From: Shinisaurus crocodilurus | Lineage: Eukaryota; Chordata; Lepidosauria; Squamata; Shinisauridae | Assembly: GCA_021292165.1 (NCBI GenBank) | Contig: CM037878.1 | Location: 251,152,968-251,216,967 of the forward strand | Direction of reading: 5' to 3' | DNA: 64,000 nucleotides | Part shown: piece by piece, positions 42,280-54,479 of the stretch | Layout: every line of letters starts with the position of its first letter | How positions within the stretch are numbered: the stretch's first letter is position 1 | Notes under the pieces: model-generated | The model's database searches: none | What the model was told of the DNA's origin: nothing | Seen by the model: only the letters and a program-made list of their open reading frames with translations | Translations under genes and position numbers: made by a program

Positions 42280-45205
42280 GACTGGGTCCTTTGCAGATAT
42301 GCTAGAGTAAAAATGGGGGGAAAGACATAGCTAATAGATATGGATTTAAAGTAATGTCTGTTTTGGCCCTGAAGGATATAAATTTTCAAGACTGGAGAAG
42401 ATTCACAATACCTGTGCCTCATCTTTCCATCCAATCATTCTGAATATTACAAAGAAATTAATCTTAGGTAAGTCTTGGCTAAAATCCTGCTTCCACCCTC
42501 ACACACACACACAGCTGTGTTTCCTGAAAATATTCTCCCCCTGTGAACACAGAGGCTAATTTCGTACTGATGTTTTCGTACTGAGGTGAAATGTTGTTGA
42601 AATTTTGGGTGTGGGGGTTAGCCACTTACCTTACTTAACTTTATGAGGTGGTTGAGGGTTTGACCTTTTTTCTTGGTTTTAATGTGTTCTTCTTTAAGCT
42701 GCTCATAGAGGTGCACCTTTCTCTCTGCAGCTTCCCACCAGCTGCACTTCCTGGAAAACCTTGGGAGCTTCCCCCCACCATGATCTTTCAATGGGGGGAG
42801 GGGGTTACACCCAGCCACTACCCAACATGTTGTAAACAAACAAACAAAAATGAACAACCCCTCCCTTTTTGGGAAGGGAAATTTTTGGCCCAGCCTTTAT
42901 CTAAGGGCCCCTTCTGAAGTTACATTAATGATGTGGGAGCACCTGCAGTTTGGGATGGATGAGAATTTTATTCAGTTCAATGTTGTTGTTTTTTAATAAG
43001 ATCTTATCAGCATTCACAAATTTCTTCATAAAAGAAACTGAGATTTAAAAAACGGTGAATGTGGAAGAAAGTGAAACTGACATATTCATACATTCAGGCA
43101 GAGGGTTTTGGTTGCTTAGCTCTTAAAAACACTGGGTTTGAACCCCTGTGTATTCAACCATGTTACTGCTTAATTAGGGTCACCACCTCTTTTTCTAACA
43201 GGCTCATCATCTTTAACTGGCATGTACAACATGGTCTTCTCCATGTGGGAAATCGCTGTACCTATTGAATTTGGCTGCATGCAGATGGCTGAGCATCTTC
43301 TTGCGCTGCCCTGCTTGTCTTGGAGATACTGGCAATGTGGTTCCTTCCCGTACCAAATGAGGCTCCTGTTTCTAGGTAGGGCAATGCTAGTGCCATGTTC
43401 CTGGTTCCCTGCATTTGATCTTGGACTTATTCCTGGGGTTATATGGAAGGACAGAAGCTGCAGCTGCTCCCACACCACTGGTGTCATATTAAGAGGGAAC
43501 CTTTGCTGGACATTCAAGTACAGAGTGTCAGAGGCAGTTTTCCACCCATCCTTTCCATCTCTCAAAAGACCTGTTGCAGCTACTACTACTGTTCTGATAA
43601 TCTGTATAATGCTTTTACACTGAGAAACAAAGAGAAGGGGGTGTTCCAAAAACCATGCAATGAGAGCAGAACTACATGTTACACTTGCTGTATAGAGTAC
43701 AGCTTTGAACTTCGGCTTTCTTCGGCTAGCCACATTTCTACAGGTGCAGTGGGGACTTTTGTGGGGATGATCACAACATGCAGGGAGAGGATGTTTAGAG
43801 GCTATGAGTGATGAAACAAAACTTCCCACTGGACTTAATTGGAAGGGTTTAAAAAAAAAAAAAAAATTGGTCATAGCCACTTGGATGAGTTTTTCAGGGG
43901 TAATGACAGGGGATGAAGGGACAGACCTCCCTTCCATTTGCATTGTGACCTCCCCCAAACCCCACCCCCGCTATGCTTGTAGAAATAAAGGAAGGGCTTA
44001 CCAGGGAGCCACAGATTGTGTTGACACTGGTGGTCACAGGAAGATGGGAGGGAAACACAGCCGGTTGGCGTGGCACTGTGGTGTTTCCTGTGGGCAGCTT
44101 GAGGCAAGAAGGAAAATCCAATTGGGTGTCTGATTGGCCAGCCAGCGGGTAGAACTTCTGGTGCAGACCAGAAGAAGACCTAATCCCTCTGTGCCAATCC
44201 AGGCACGTAAAAGCTGTCCCAAGCTGCACTGCTGGCATTGCTGTTGTGTTCTTCCCACCCACCCATGCCAAAACCAAGGGGTTGTTTCTTGCATCTTGCT
44301 AGGTACATATGTCAGCTGCCAGTTAATGGGGCTGGGAAAGAATTTTACCTGCACACTCAGCTGGCTCTGCTATGCAGGGTTTTCACCTTCCCCATAGCAA
44401 GGCTACATTGTACGTATGTTAATGCACCTATGCCATAGTAAAATATTTCTTATATTTCTCTTGTCATAGCTTTGTGGTTTAGAAGGCTTTGAGCTGGATC
44501 TCTGTGTTGGCGGGAGGAGCAGGATTGGGCTCCCTTTTCCTCACAGTGAGAATCGCCTTAAGGGATTGCAAGAGGCATGGCTTCAACACCTAACCCAACA
44601 TGGGGGCTAGTTAGCTAGCCACACCCAGGGTGCAGAAAGAGCTCATATGAGCGGTTTGTACCACCATGAGCCCTGACACATGGGCCAGGATGAGGGTATC
44701 AGCCAGAAGACACCCTCTGGTGGCTGGATGGTTGGATCCATACCTTATGCCCCACCAAAATTTTCCTATTCATGCAGTAACCAATAAAGCTGTGGCCAGT
44801 CTGTTATCCCACATCAGTCTCTGTGTGGGTTTGTCACTTTCCTCCCCGCTGCCTCCCATGTCCTGCTAGGCACTGCCAGCACAGACAGAATGCAAAGCTG
44901 CATGCTATGCACAAATGTAACATGTAGTTTGGCCCTGTCCGGATCCAAAGTAGGACTTGCACCAGTCTTTTGGATCTGATTCCCTGACCACCCACCTGTC
45001 CTCCTTCTTCTCGGGGATATATCTCAGTGGCCATTTTTGCATGCTTATAGTGTTCTGTGCTGATAGGTGTAAACTTCCTGCTTCATTCTAGCCACAAAAC
45101 AATCCCCTGTAACTGCTTACAGGTCCTTCTAAGCTTGCTCAAAAAAGGTTGGTTAGAACTGTTTCCAATTCCTCAGTGCATTCATATACAGGCCTGTGCA
45201 TTCTT
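42280..45205. other. Unassigned sequence; longest non-TE ORF is not convincing
   Basis: No gene could be supported. A 262-codon minus ORF (43,170-43,958) and plus ORFs of 122-133 codons overlap in the same place. The former runs through a poly-A tract read as Phe residues and shows no domain. 44,480-44,850 looks like a retroposed or LTR-type stretch ('accaataaagctgtggcc', a polyadenylation-like word), but terminal repeats were not found. Confidence 0.35.
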
Positions 45206-45211
45206 ATACAG

Positions 45212-45373
45212 GCCTGTGGCTTACGCTGGCTCAGCTTGTCTGAGCGTGGAAAGCTAAGCAGGGTCAGGCCTGGTTATTACTTGGATGGGAGACCCCTCCT
45301 CTAGTTGCCTGCATTGAGCAGGGGGTTGGACTCGATAGCCTTCTAGGCTCCTTCCAACTCTATGATCTATGAG
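45212..45373 (+). mobile_element. 5S rRNA-derived SINE with CR1-type tail (copy 2)
   Basis: 45,228-45,294 aligns with the middle and 3' half of vertebrate 5S rRNA: 'tcagcttgtctgagcgtgga' is diverged, 'aagctaagcagggtcaggcc' is near-exact box A, 'tggttattacttggatggga' with gacc is box C. A linker 'cctcctctagttgcctgca' follows, then 'gagcagggggttggactcga' and 'ccttccaactctatgatc', the CR1 tail. Both Pol III internal control boxes are readable. Two 18-bp 'ttatacaggcctgtg'-type repeats sit at the 5' edge (45,181-45,219). Confidence 0.85.
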
Positions 45374-45374
45374 A

Positions 45375-46140
45375 GTAGATTAACTGTCCTTATTTCTCCT
45401 GTTAATATTTTCCAGTTCAGGGTGGTGCATGTCAAGTTGCTATTGGATTAGTGCTATATGAAATGGTACACCCATGTAGTCTTAGCCTGTTTTCTTCCAA
45501 TAATGGCAAGCATAGATTGGCAAGCAGTGAGTGGAAATGGATGTCCTAAACCAGACCATAAGAAAGCACATTGGCTTATGCTAAGCTTTGTAAATTAGAT
45601 GCTCCAGTATTTCTGACAATATTCCAATATCATCCTGCCCATGAATTGATATTGGCCAGGAAGGTCCCCTTGGTTATACCATCACCTAATGCAGTCTGCA
45701 CTTCTGGAAGTTGAAATAGATCCTTTGTGGTGCTGGCAGTCTATCCTAGAGGTTAGACTGACACCAATGTTGGTCAGCTTTTGGCACCAGTTGAAACGAA
45801 AGTAATCATTTTCAACAGGCCTTTTGATTAGATAGGTGACTGGCAACACACTGTTAAGTGAATGGAAAAGAAAACAGGCAAAATAGTGTGCCCTATTCCA
45901 TTTTGTCCTTCCCTTGTGGCCTTTTCTGCTGCCAACAGGTGGCAATCTCCGCCCTCCCCCTCTGGTTGCCACCACCAAAGCAGCCTTACAACTTTCTGGG
46001 TCTCAGGTATCTACTTTAGGTACTGTGGGGGTTGGCTATTAGATGTGGGGTGAGTAACCCAAAAAGAAAAGAGACCACAAAGTTTAAAATTTTACTGAAG
46101 AAAAGTGCTAATATGAAAAAAAAAGTCTTAAAATCTGAAT

Positions 46141-46174
<34 letters not shown>

Positions 46175-47635
46175 GCAATAGGGTCACAAAACAACCAGGG
46201 ATAAATGCATCCAGCAAACCTAGCTAGACTGTCTCCATATTTTATCCAAGTCCCTTATTCAAGCAATTTCTTACTGTCATTGGTCCAGCTCCCCCTCAAC
46301 CAGTTCTCCAGTTCCAGCAGCTCTGCTTCTCACTCTTTCCTTCCGCTAAGACTCAGGGGACTTCTTTCATTCCTCCTCCTCTTCCTCTGCTTTTTTGCCT
46401 TAGGCTTTTATGTAATAAAATTACCCTTTTCTCTCCCCAACTCCAAGCTTCCTAAGCAAACTCCCTGACCTCTACACTCTAAACTTTTCACCTCAAAATT
46501 ATTTTGGCTGAAACTGACTAGCACGCGCAAAAAAGATTTAAAGAGCAATCTAGTGAAGACGGAGGAAGGGTTTATAGTATTTTTCTTCCATTTATACACA
46601 GAAGAAAAATAATTCCCATTGTCAGCAATGGGAGGAACACATTTAGACATGCTCTTCAGCATGTCTAAAATTTTCCCTGGGATGGGGTGTGGTCAGGATC
46701 TGGTAGAGCTTATGATTCCTTGGAATCCACTGCCGCTAGCTTGCTATGTCAGCTATAGCTAGCTGTATAAGTACATTTCTGTTTCTAGAACCTAAGTAAA
46801 GAAGAAGGACAATTCCTAAAAGTGAAAGCTCTCCTTCTGTGGGTGGGCTATCCATTTCATTTCCTCCACAATCAATCAGTTTCCAGTTACCATTTGATGA
46901 GGGCGTCTACCTGTTGGCTTTAGCAATGTTGTGCTTTGAGTTGTACCACTTCCGCTGGAAAATCCTTATTCCCATACATGTTCAAAAGATCACACAGGAT
47001 ACATTCCAACAAGGCTTGATGAGTTCAGTGGAAATTGTATGACCAGGTTTTCTCAGCCAATCCCACAATGGTGCTTAGCATCTTTAGCTCACATCTGTTT
47101 TAATCAGAGCTTCAGATTTCAACTTCACTTGTTGTAATTTAGCCCAATGGAATAAGAAGCCAAGGGTAAGGCATTAATAAGGTGTTGAGTTAGTGTCTTG
47201 GCTATATCACATACTATGCCAACATCAAATGAACCAACCTGATTTCCAAGAGATTTACTTTACAAATTCCCTGTTTCAGTATATATGGAATAAACATTAG
47301 TGTGAAATGAGTCAGTGAGCAAATAGTCTGGTTATAATGTGTTCAGTACTATATTCATTAGTTCTGTGTGGTAGATTTGTGCTTCATCAAAGCTTCAATT
47401 CCAAGTCTCCCATTCATAGGAATGGACTTAAGTGTCACAGAGAATATATAAAATACATGCAAACATCATATATAAATTACAGGATAATAAAGGATTTACC
47501 TAGATTACATGGGAATAGTTCTTCAAGGTCCTGTTTTAGACAATATCTCACCTATTGGTAATGAATGGGAATAGCTTTCCCATAGGGTGGGAGACAGCTA
47601 TGCTGCTGTTCCATATTCCCCTTTTAAAGTTTTGG
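45375..47635. other. Unassigned non-coding sequence
   Basis: No gene was recognised. 46,050-46,500 is C/T-rich and of uniform style, possibly an old retroelement on the minus strand. An (AC)n run lies at 46,143-46,173. Confidence 0.35.
46143..46173. repeat. (AC)n microsatellite
   Basis: About 15 uninterrupted AC units. Confidence 0.97.
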
Positions 47636-47643
47636 CTGATGTA

Positions 47644-47758
47644 TGCCCTCCCTCCCCATGTGGTGCCCTCCAGATGTTTTAGTCGACAACCTCCAGCATT
47701 CCTGAGCATTGGCCATGCTGACTAGGCTGACTGATGGAAGGCACCAGGTTGGGGAAAG
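47644..47758. mobile_element. hAT-type foldback MITE (family M1) with 8-bp TSD
   Basis: Left words 'ggtgccctccagatgtttta' and right words 'ggaaggcaccaggttgggga' match the ends of the M1 family. The 8-bp flank ctgatgta is identical at 47,636-47,643 and 47,759-47,766. The inner arms are more diverged than those of the copy at 62.3 kb. Confidence 0.75.
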
Positions 47759-47768
47759 CTGATGTATG

Positions 47769-48014
47769 TCATTGGTCTTCAAAGAGAGGATCATCATGGA
47801 AGCTAGAAGTGACCAGTATCAGGAGAAAACGTTTGGAGAAAGCTTTTGCCACATGTTTCACCATTGCCATCTTCCTGGGCAGCAAATCCAGCAGCCAAAG
47901 TCTCAAGGCAAAGAAGGATGATTCTATGTCAAATATGTTTCTGATAAGGAGATTCTTGACATCTTGTCTCAAACCATTCAGTTTCAGCTCCTCTGTGAGT
48001 CTGCTGAGGATCAT
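47769..48014 (-). pseudogene. Possible relic of a hAT-type transposase-like ORF
   Basis: An 81-codon minus-strand frame contains VKNLLIRNIFDIESSFFALR and LRLWLLDLLPRK. This recalls, weakly, the K-x-L-I-x-x-I-F-D...F-x-x-K-L-x-L-W segment of hAT-derived transposase-like proteins. Neither the DNA-binding finger nor the dimerisation domain is present. It could equally be a chance frame. Confidence 0.2.
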
Positions 48015-48089
48015 AAGTGAGGATAGAAAGCTGTGTCACTTAAGATCAGTGGTGTTAATACAGGCACTATCCAGTAGGTGCTAATGATA

Positions 48090-49050
48090 CTTATCTGAAT
48101 ATACTCTTTATAGTACTAAAAAGCGCAATGGCCTTCTTTTGAAAGAAACAATAGGATTTTCACAGCAAATTCTATGATAGCTAGGGAAATGAGATATCTC
48201 CATATGAAGGGCTTCCATAAGAGAAATCTAGATCCTGCACAACAACTACATATATTTTTTTACACGCAAACAAACTCTCTCATTGCAGAATCACATGTAA
48301 TTAAGCTTTCTTCACTGTCCTGGTCTCTTTCTCTCTCTCACACACATTCTCATAGTCACTTGGAAATCTTAGAAATGTAGGTGTGACCCTTACTAATACA
48401 TTCCATATGTGTCTAACACCTTTGCTTAACAGCCACAGACTTCCTCATGCACAGCCCTCCATGGAAGTGTGGATTTATTCTCTTATGAGATTGTACAAAA
48501 AGCTGCAAACCGAAGTGTAAATAACATTCATCACACCAAGTCAGTTGGAATGTTGCTGCTGCTGTTAAGGTGGATTGGAGCTTAGGGGAAAGTGAAGGAT
48601 TTCGAGAAAATAACTGTACTAGTTTTTTTAATGGCAAATTCTGATTTGCGCTCCATGCTGGCAAAAACTGACTACTGCTCAGTTTTCATTGTGGGAGAAA
48701 TGAAATATTTCAAAAAGCCAACTGGAAGACCCAGATATACCCAACACATTTGTGATTATAACGGTTTCATCAAAAGTAGAAAATTGTGTGTTCCCTGTTT
48801 CCCAGCTTTTTATGTATACATACACATATGAAGTCAGATACTATATTGTTTCAACACAATTAGTTCAATATCATAATTTAGCAGCAGAAAACAGGAAAAA
48901 TAGGTTCCTGTGTCACATAGTATGTCAAAGATGTAGCAGAAATAAAAATCATAATAAAACTAGGAAGGAAGGAAAGAAAGAAAAGTTCTGGGAACTGTTC
49001 TTGTAGTCACTCCTAATTTTCCACATGATTGTCTGTCACAGTATTTTTAT
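48090..49050. other. Unassigned non-coding sequence
   Basis: Nothing recognisable apart from short CT/CA tracts near 48,330. Confidence 0.35.
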
Positions 49051-49052
49051 AT

Positions 49053-49281
49053 ATTTATTTATTACATTTATACCCCACCTTTTTTCCTACAAGGAACTCA
49101 AGGCGGCTTACATAATCCTCCTCCTCTCCATTTTATCCTCACAACAACCCTGTGAGGTAGGTTAGGCTGAGAGTCAGTGACTGGCCCAAAGTCACCCAGT
49201 GAGTTTCATGGCTGAGCGGGGACTAGAACCCGGATCTCCCGAGTCCCAGTCCAACACTCTCACCACTACGCCACACTATCC
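49053..49281 (-). mobile_element. Sauria-type SINE (copy 2)
   Basis: Reverse complement of the element at 12,984-13,233: the AT-rich tail is at the left, then 'tcctcacaacaaccctgtga', 'ctgagagtcagtgactggcc', and a tRNA head with B-box complement 'ggactagaaccc' near 49,220. Nearly full length. Confidence 0.85.
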
Positions 49282-49289
49282 AAGTTGCT

Positions 49290-50480
49290 TTAATATTTAC
49301 CATTTCCTGGTGTATTCATGTCGCCTTGATTACATTTTGTGTTTTTGCCTTTTGGAGACCAGAATATGCCAGTGGCTCAAACCTAGGATTTGATTGAGGG
49401 CAGCATCAGATATGCATTTAGTATGTTAGGCACTGGTTTGGTCATGTTCCTTTTCAGTGGCATGATAAGTATAAATGTGTAACTGTGAATCACCAGAAGA
49501 GTGTTTTGGCAGGGTGCTTACATGAATATAAAAAGCCACAGACTCTGACTTGGTAAACAACATGTCTTAACCCAAATTGATTTTGCCAGTAGGAATTGAT
49601 TCAGCTCAGCCAAATTATATGTGATGCCGTAGCTCTGTGTGGTCAGGATCTCCCATTGTTCTTGAAAAGTTAATAGGAGCCTCCGGGGTGGGTGGTGGAA
49701 CTGGATCAAGGCAGCAATACTGGAGATGTAAAGGTTTAGCGCTCCTGCACACACAGTTTTCCTAATAAAAATACCCCACCTGCCAGCTGTTCTTTGCCAT
49801 GCAGGGGAAACATGCCAGCACCTATGGGATAGGGTTAAAACCCTCCCCCTGTGCTGCAGGCCCAATCCAATTTGGGGCCCTGTGGATGGATGCTATTAAC
49901 TTCTTTTCTTTTTCTTTTTTATGCCTGCAGGAATTCCTGATCACAGATTGCCTTTACCACATCTATTTGTGTCTGAAACACAGCACCTTACTCATTGGTG
50001 GACAAAGCATCCTGCTCTGGGCAAAGAACTTCCAATGGGTGTCATGACAAGAGATTTAGGATCATGACCTTGCCAAGGTGAAACCCAATAAAAACCACTG
50101 TATTTTGTAGTCTGGAACTGGATAATCTTCTCTCTCTTGTTTATAAGTGCTTCAGAGCAGTGACTGCCAGGTATGAGGTTAGTTGTGAAAGGTATATTTT
50201 ATAACAGGATGGGGGGGGGGAAATGTCACAACATTTGGTTTTAATTGAAGCTTAGCTTGGGCCACCCAAAGCTTCTTTGGTTTCTCTCTCATCATTTGCT
50301 CATACAGTATTTATAGTTTCTTCCTATAACTTGTCATTCTGTGATGATATACTATTGCATGAACATGACCCCAGTGCAAATATGTGTACTATGCCAATTT
50401 CCAATAGGAAGTCCAAAACATCTATGCCCTCATTGGAAGAGCTACTGTACTGTGTACTCATAGAAAGGAAAACATTACCA
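49290..50480. other. Unassigned non-coding sequence
   Basis: No gene was recognised. ORFs are short and overlapping. Confidence 0.35.
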
Positions 50481-50484
50481 ATAT

Positions 50485-50548
50485 TTAGGTAAAGTAAATG
50501 ATTTAGGTAATATAAATCTAATGTAATGATTTAGGTAAGGTAAATATC
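50485..50548. repeat. Short tandem repeat of gatttaggtaa units
   Basis: About three imperfect copies of 'atgatttaggtaa...taaat'. Confidence 0.6.
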
Positions 50549-50609
50549 TGGTAATTATGTTGTCTCCTACCACAGTATTCTGCAAAGCTCCATTTATTCG
50601 GAGGTGATT

Positions 50610-50960
50610 TATTTAATTTATTTAAAATCTATATCCCACTTTCCCTTTATATTCATGGCCAAGGTGGAACGAAAGAAAGAAATACAATAGAAAGAAATAC
50701 AAAAAAAAATACAGCTATCTAATATAAGACAGACAGGAAGTAATACCAGAGCAGATACACAAAGACCAGCAATAATTAAAATCCAACAAAAGTTCTCTGT
50801 TTTTAGCTCATTTGATGTGTGTTAAAGATGGCACCAGTTCTACATCAGTGCAGAGGGCATTGCATAACCAGGGTGCCACAAGAGAAAAAGCCTGATAGTC
50901 ACCCACTTAATCTCATAAGGTGGGAGCAGCAGCAGCCAGAACAGGGCCTGAGCTGCAGAG
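50610..50960 (-). mobile_element. L2-like LINE 3' fragment (probable)
   Basis: Same layout as the minus-strand fragments at 7.0 and 30.2 kb: 'ttatttaaaatctatatccc' start, A-rich UTR with aagaaagaaatacaa repeats, then 'gagggcattgcataaccagg' and 'gtgccacaagagaaaaagcc', corresponding to the RT C-terminal region. Confidence 0.45.
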
Positions 50961-51390
50961 CTGGTGTCAGGGGTTGCTATTATCAGGCAATTGCTGAGGC
51001 CCAGGGAGCAGCAAACTGACCACTGCTGATCCCCAAAGCCTCCTTACCCTGCTATTCTTTTTCCTTGCTGTTGCTACCTGTTTACCTACCTTCTCCAATG
51101 AGCAATCATGAGCAGGTACAATACTGGAGAAGGTGGTCCTTCAGATATCCAGGTGGCCCCAGTACATCTACGTACATGGTCCTGGCCATTTCTGCATGCG
51201 AAATGGATATTGAAAAAGGGGAGACGTCTGGTTGCTGAGGCAGACAACATTCTAAGCATCAAGGATGATATGAGTCTTTCCATACCAGGTCAAGGCTTCC
51301 CATGTTTTGTCACAGTGATGATGACTTCTCCATATCTATCAAGTTAAAAGTGATTTGAGCCTTGCCACACTTACCCTGTTCATTGAGACC

Positions 51391-51530
51391 AGACTTCCCC
51401 AAGCTGGTACCCTCCAGATGTGTTAGACTGGAACCACATCATTCCTAACCAGCATGGTCATGCTGGCTAGGAATGTTGGGAGTTCCAGTCCAACACAACT
51501 GGAGGGCACCAAATTGGGAGAGTCTGATTT
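51391..51530. mobile_element. hAT-type foldback MITE (family M1)
   Basis: Left 'taccctccagatgtgttaga' is inverted against right 'tccaacacaactggagggca', and the centre has 'gtcatgctggctaggaatg'. Palindromic over its whole length with moderate decay. Confidence 0.75.
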
Positions 51531-51534
51531 AGAC

Positions 51535-54437
51535 TAGTTGCAAGGTGGTATAATTGTTACAGCATCCCTCATGGCTGTGATGGTGCTAGCAATTCTCTCT
51601 TGGAGCATGCTAGCACTTTCAAAGTACCATAGTCCAGGGTTCCTAGCTGGTGTACTGTGACAGTTAAACAAAATTGAAACTAGATTCAATATATATTGTA
51701 AATATGCCATAGATAAAACAAAATAACTCAGCCAGCAAGTCTCACTATCATCTTGGGCCCCAAGGAAGAAAATACACGGAAAGAGGAATTTAAAAAATCA
51801 CTGCAAAATTACTCAGTTGCTCCACTGGTTTCCAGCACTCTCTGTATGTTCAGCTGACTTGGAAATGAGTGGGTAGATCAGTACTCGAATCTCCTGGCTT
51901 AATCTGGATGAACACAAAAAGTATAGCAGGGTCACAAGTCAAGGATAAGCTCACACCTGCTCCAACGTCATCAGGAGAGGCTTGCTTGGAGAAGCAATGG
52001 TTCCAGTGAATTGTGTCATGCCACAGAGTTTGGAATAAATGAACCTTCCCTGGTTTAAAGGGAAGTCAGAAGTTATAATTAAGCCTTTTTTTAATTTATA
52101 AAGGATGCGCTTGTGCAACCCTGCTGAAGCTGATACCATGTGTGGTGGAACTAACCTAGGTGGGACTCTCTACTCTAGTACAATCCCACACTATCACCAA
52201 AAGTAAGGAATGTCTCTCTTCTTACTGGGACCTTCCTACTGTTATAGCCACCACTTGTGGAAGATCACCCCTCACCACTGGTCAATCCCTCCCTTCACTT
52301 CTGCTGCCATCATAAATCTACACCCTATCATTTTCATAAGGTAGCTAGTCAATTTAGGCTTGAGACAAACAGATCAGAGATACAGGTATAATGAACAAAG
52401 AAATACATGTGATTAAAAAGTAATAAAACAAGAAAGCTAATTATTTAAGATTGCTGTTACTTTAAGAACAGGGTTTCTATATTGTTGCTTTAAAAACAAG
52501 GCTTCTATATTGTTACTGTTACCACCAATCAGGCGTTAGAAGCCCCAGTTCCTAACCCTAACCAAACTTAAGCCAATTCCCTTGTCAAGCTCCAGCCCAG
52601 TTAACTCACAGGCCTAGCAATGAGGGCTTGAAAAGCAGTCGTCTTTCTAGTAGAGTTTGACTACAGACAGGAACTCAGGCTTCCCCTGAAGTCTTCAGTT
52701 TGGTCAGCAGTTGCTCTGTCTTCAGATCACCTCCACCAGCTGATACTCAGGTTTCAGCTCTTTCCTCCTGAGGCTGCTCCAGGAGTCTTCCTCTCCTCAC
52801 TTACAGACCTCCTTCAGCTTCTGCCTCACATGCTCGTAGCTTTCAGATTGCCTTCCCATCCTTGTGGCTGCTCCCAGCTGATGTCTTCCTTAGGCTACCC
52901 AGCTTCTCAAGAAGACACTTCCTGATGACACTTCCTGACAGATCCTCCTCAGGCAAACTCCCCACAGATACCTCTCAGCAGCTTCCATGTAAGGGAGAAG
53001 GCCTGTGGCTTGGGATTTATTGTCTGAGTTTGGTCCCTAATTTTACATATTACACCCGCTCTTCAGCATCTCAGTGGGAGATGAATTGAGCACTTATATT
53101 GAGCTGAGGACTTCTAAAGCATTTTGTGTTTTGTTTCTCTTGTAGATCCCACCCCTTTCTGTTTGTGTGCAATGTACCCTCTTGGAGGGGTCCTGAAGGA
53201 ATTGGAACTTTACTGTGTGCTGAATACATGTTGCCAGATATTTCTTTCTACAAGTTTGTGATAAACAAAACCCCTACATTTGAATATTTTGTCTTTCTGA
53301 TATATATATTTTTCCTGGAAGCAACTTTATGATTTTAGAGCATGTGTGACCTGTGTTAGCCACTTGGCTTAGTTACATTTGAAGTCTACATTTTCTTTTA
53401 CTAAGAAGGAAGAAGGTCATAGTGCAAAAGTTTAAAGATTAGTGGCTATCAGCCATTTTTGCATTTCCTGTCTCTAGGCTGTGTAAGCTCCCATTAATTA
53501 CTAATGTGCCAGTGTAATGGCTTGGCTAGTGGAACAGCACACACAGAGACAGGTGAGTGTGCCAAACTGAAACAGGAGCCCTTGAGGAGTCTGGGTTTGG
53601 GGCGGGGGCTTGATGTTATTTTATTGCAACTGCATAAGGAAGTGTTTCCAAATGCAGCATATACCGTATCCAAGGATATATGAGAAAGAGAGAGAGAGAG
53701 GCTGAAGCAGCACTATCTTGGTTATCTTGAAATTCCTCTTGGCTTGGCACTGCATCTGGCTGAGACCCATGGAAGTGCTGGATCACCTTCCCTTGTCTGA
53801 TAGGGTCCAGCAAGGAATCCTTGCTTACATGGACACTTCTCCTGCTGAGACCAACTGCAGTACAGTGATAGGCCTGGCACAACACAGTACTGATTATGTA
53901 AATCACATGTACATTTCAGATGTGTGCTTTTCAAACAGCCGTGGCAAACAGATTATTATTTTCATTTAAAAGAGGTAGCGCTCAGCATTAACATGTAAAT
54001 GAAATATCCACCGCTCATGTGAGTGTTGAATGAGAGTAAAGGCAAGAAACCCCTTGCACATGCAATTATGAAGGCATCTGGCTTGAATGTCTAGTTTGCT
54101 GAGCTCAGACTACACACAGACTGCAGTAGGCCAGTAACCATTCTGGGCCAATGGTGAGCTTCAGGGGCAAATGGCATTTGATTTGTAAATTAACTGCACA
54201 TACAAGAGAAACAAAACTGCATTCTAAATCAGGGAATTATAGATGTGGAACCATCACAAACTCAGAGGCAGAGATGGATATGGCAGTCCACAGAGACTCT
54301 CCATCAGACCGTGTCTTGCACAGGTGTGAGAAACATGGGCCTCCAAGGTAGATTCTTCCACGCCAACTTGTTTTGGAATATCAGTTCTTCCTAGTCCATG
54401 ATCAATTCAAGCTGAGATTTTTGGGGAAGAATTCATG

Positions 54438-54440
<3 letters not shown>
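51535..54440. other. Unassigned non-coding sequence
   Basis: No gene could be supported. 52,467-52,525 holds two copies of 'gg-ttctatattgtt'. 52,150-53,050 has uniform C/T-rich composition and may be an old LTR-type element, but no matching terminal repeats were seen. A polypyrimidine-AG word near 53,145 is not followed by a coding frame with recognisable content. Confidence 0.35.

Positions 54441-54470
<30 letters not shown>
54441..54470. repeat. (AC)n microsatellite
   Basis: About 15 uninterrupted AC units. Confidence 0.97.
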
Positions 54471-54475
<5 letters not shown>

Positions 54476-54479
54476 TGAT

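Noticed and set aside
43170..43958. 262-codon minus-strand ORF as a host gene
   Set aside because: It runs through a poly-A tract read as consecutive Phe, overlaps plus-strand ORFs of similar length, and has no recognisable domain, start context or splice structure.
45228..45294. 5S rRNA gene
   Set aside because: The 5' third is diverged, the 3' end is replaced by a CR1 tail and no terminator T-run follows, so it is a SINE head.
52150..53050. LTR retrotransposon or endogenous retrovirus
   Set aside because: Composition is suggestive, but no paired terminal repeats, primer-binding site or gag/pol frame were found.
53126..53332. Exon preceded by a polypyrimidine-AG
   Set aside because: The frame has no recognisable domain and no donor site with coding continuation could be supported.
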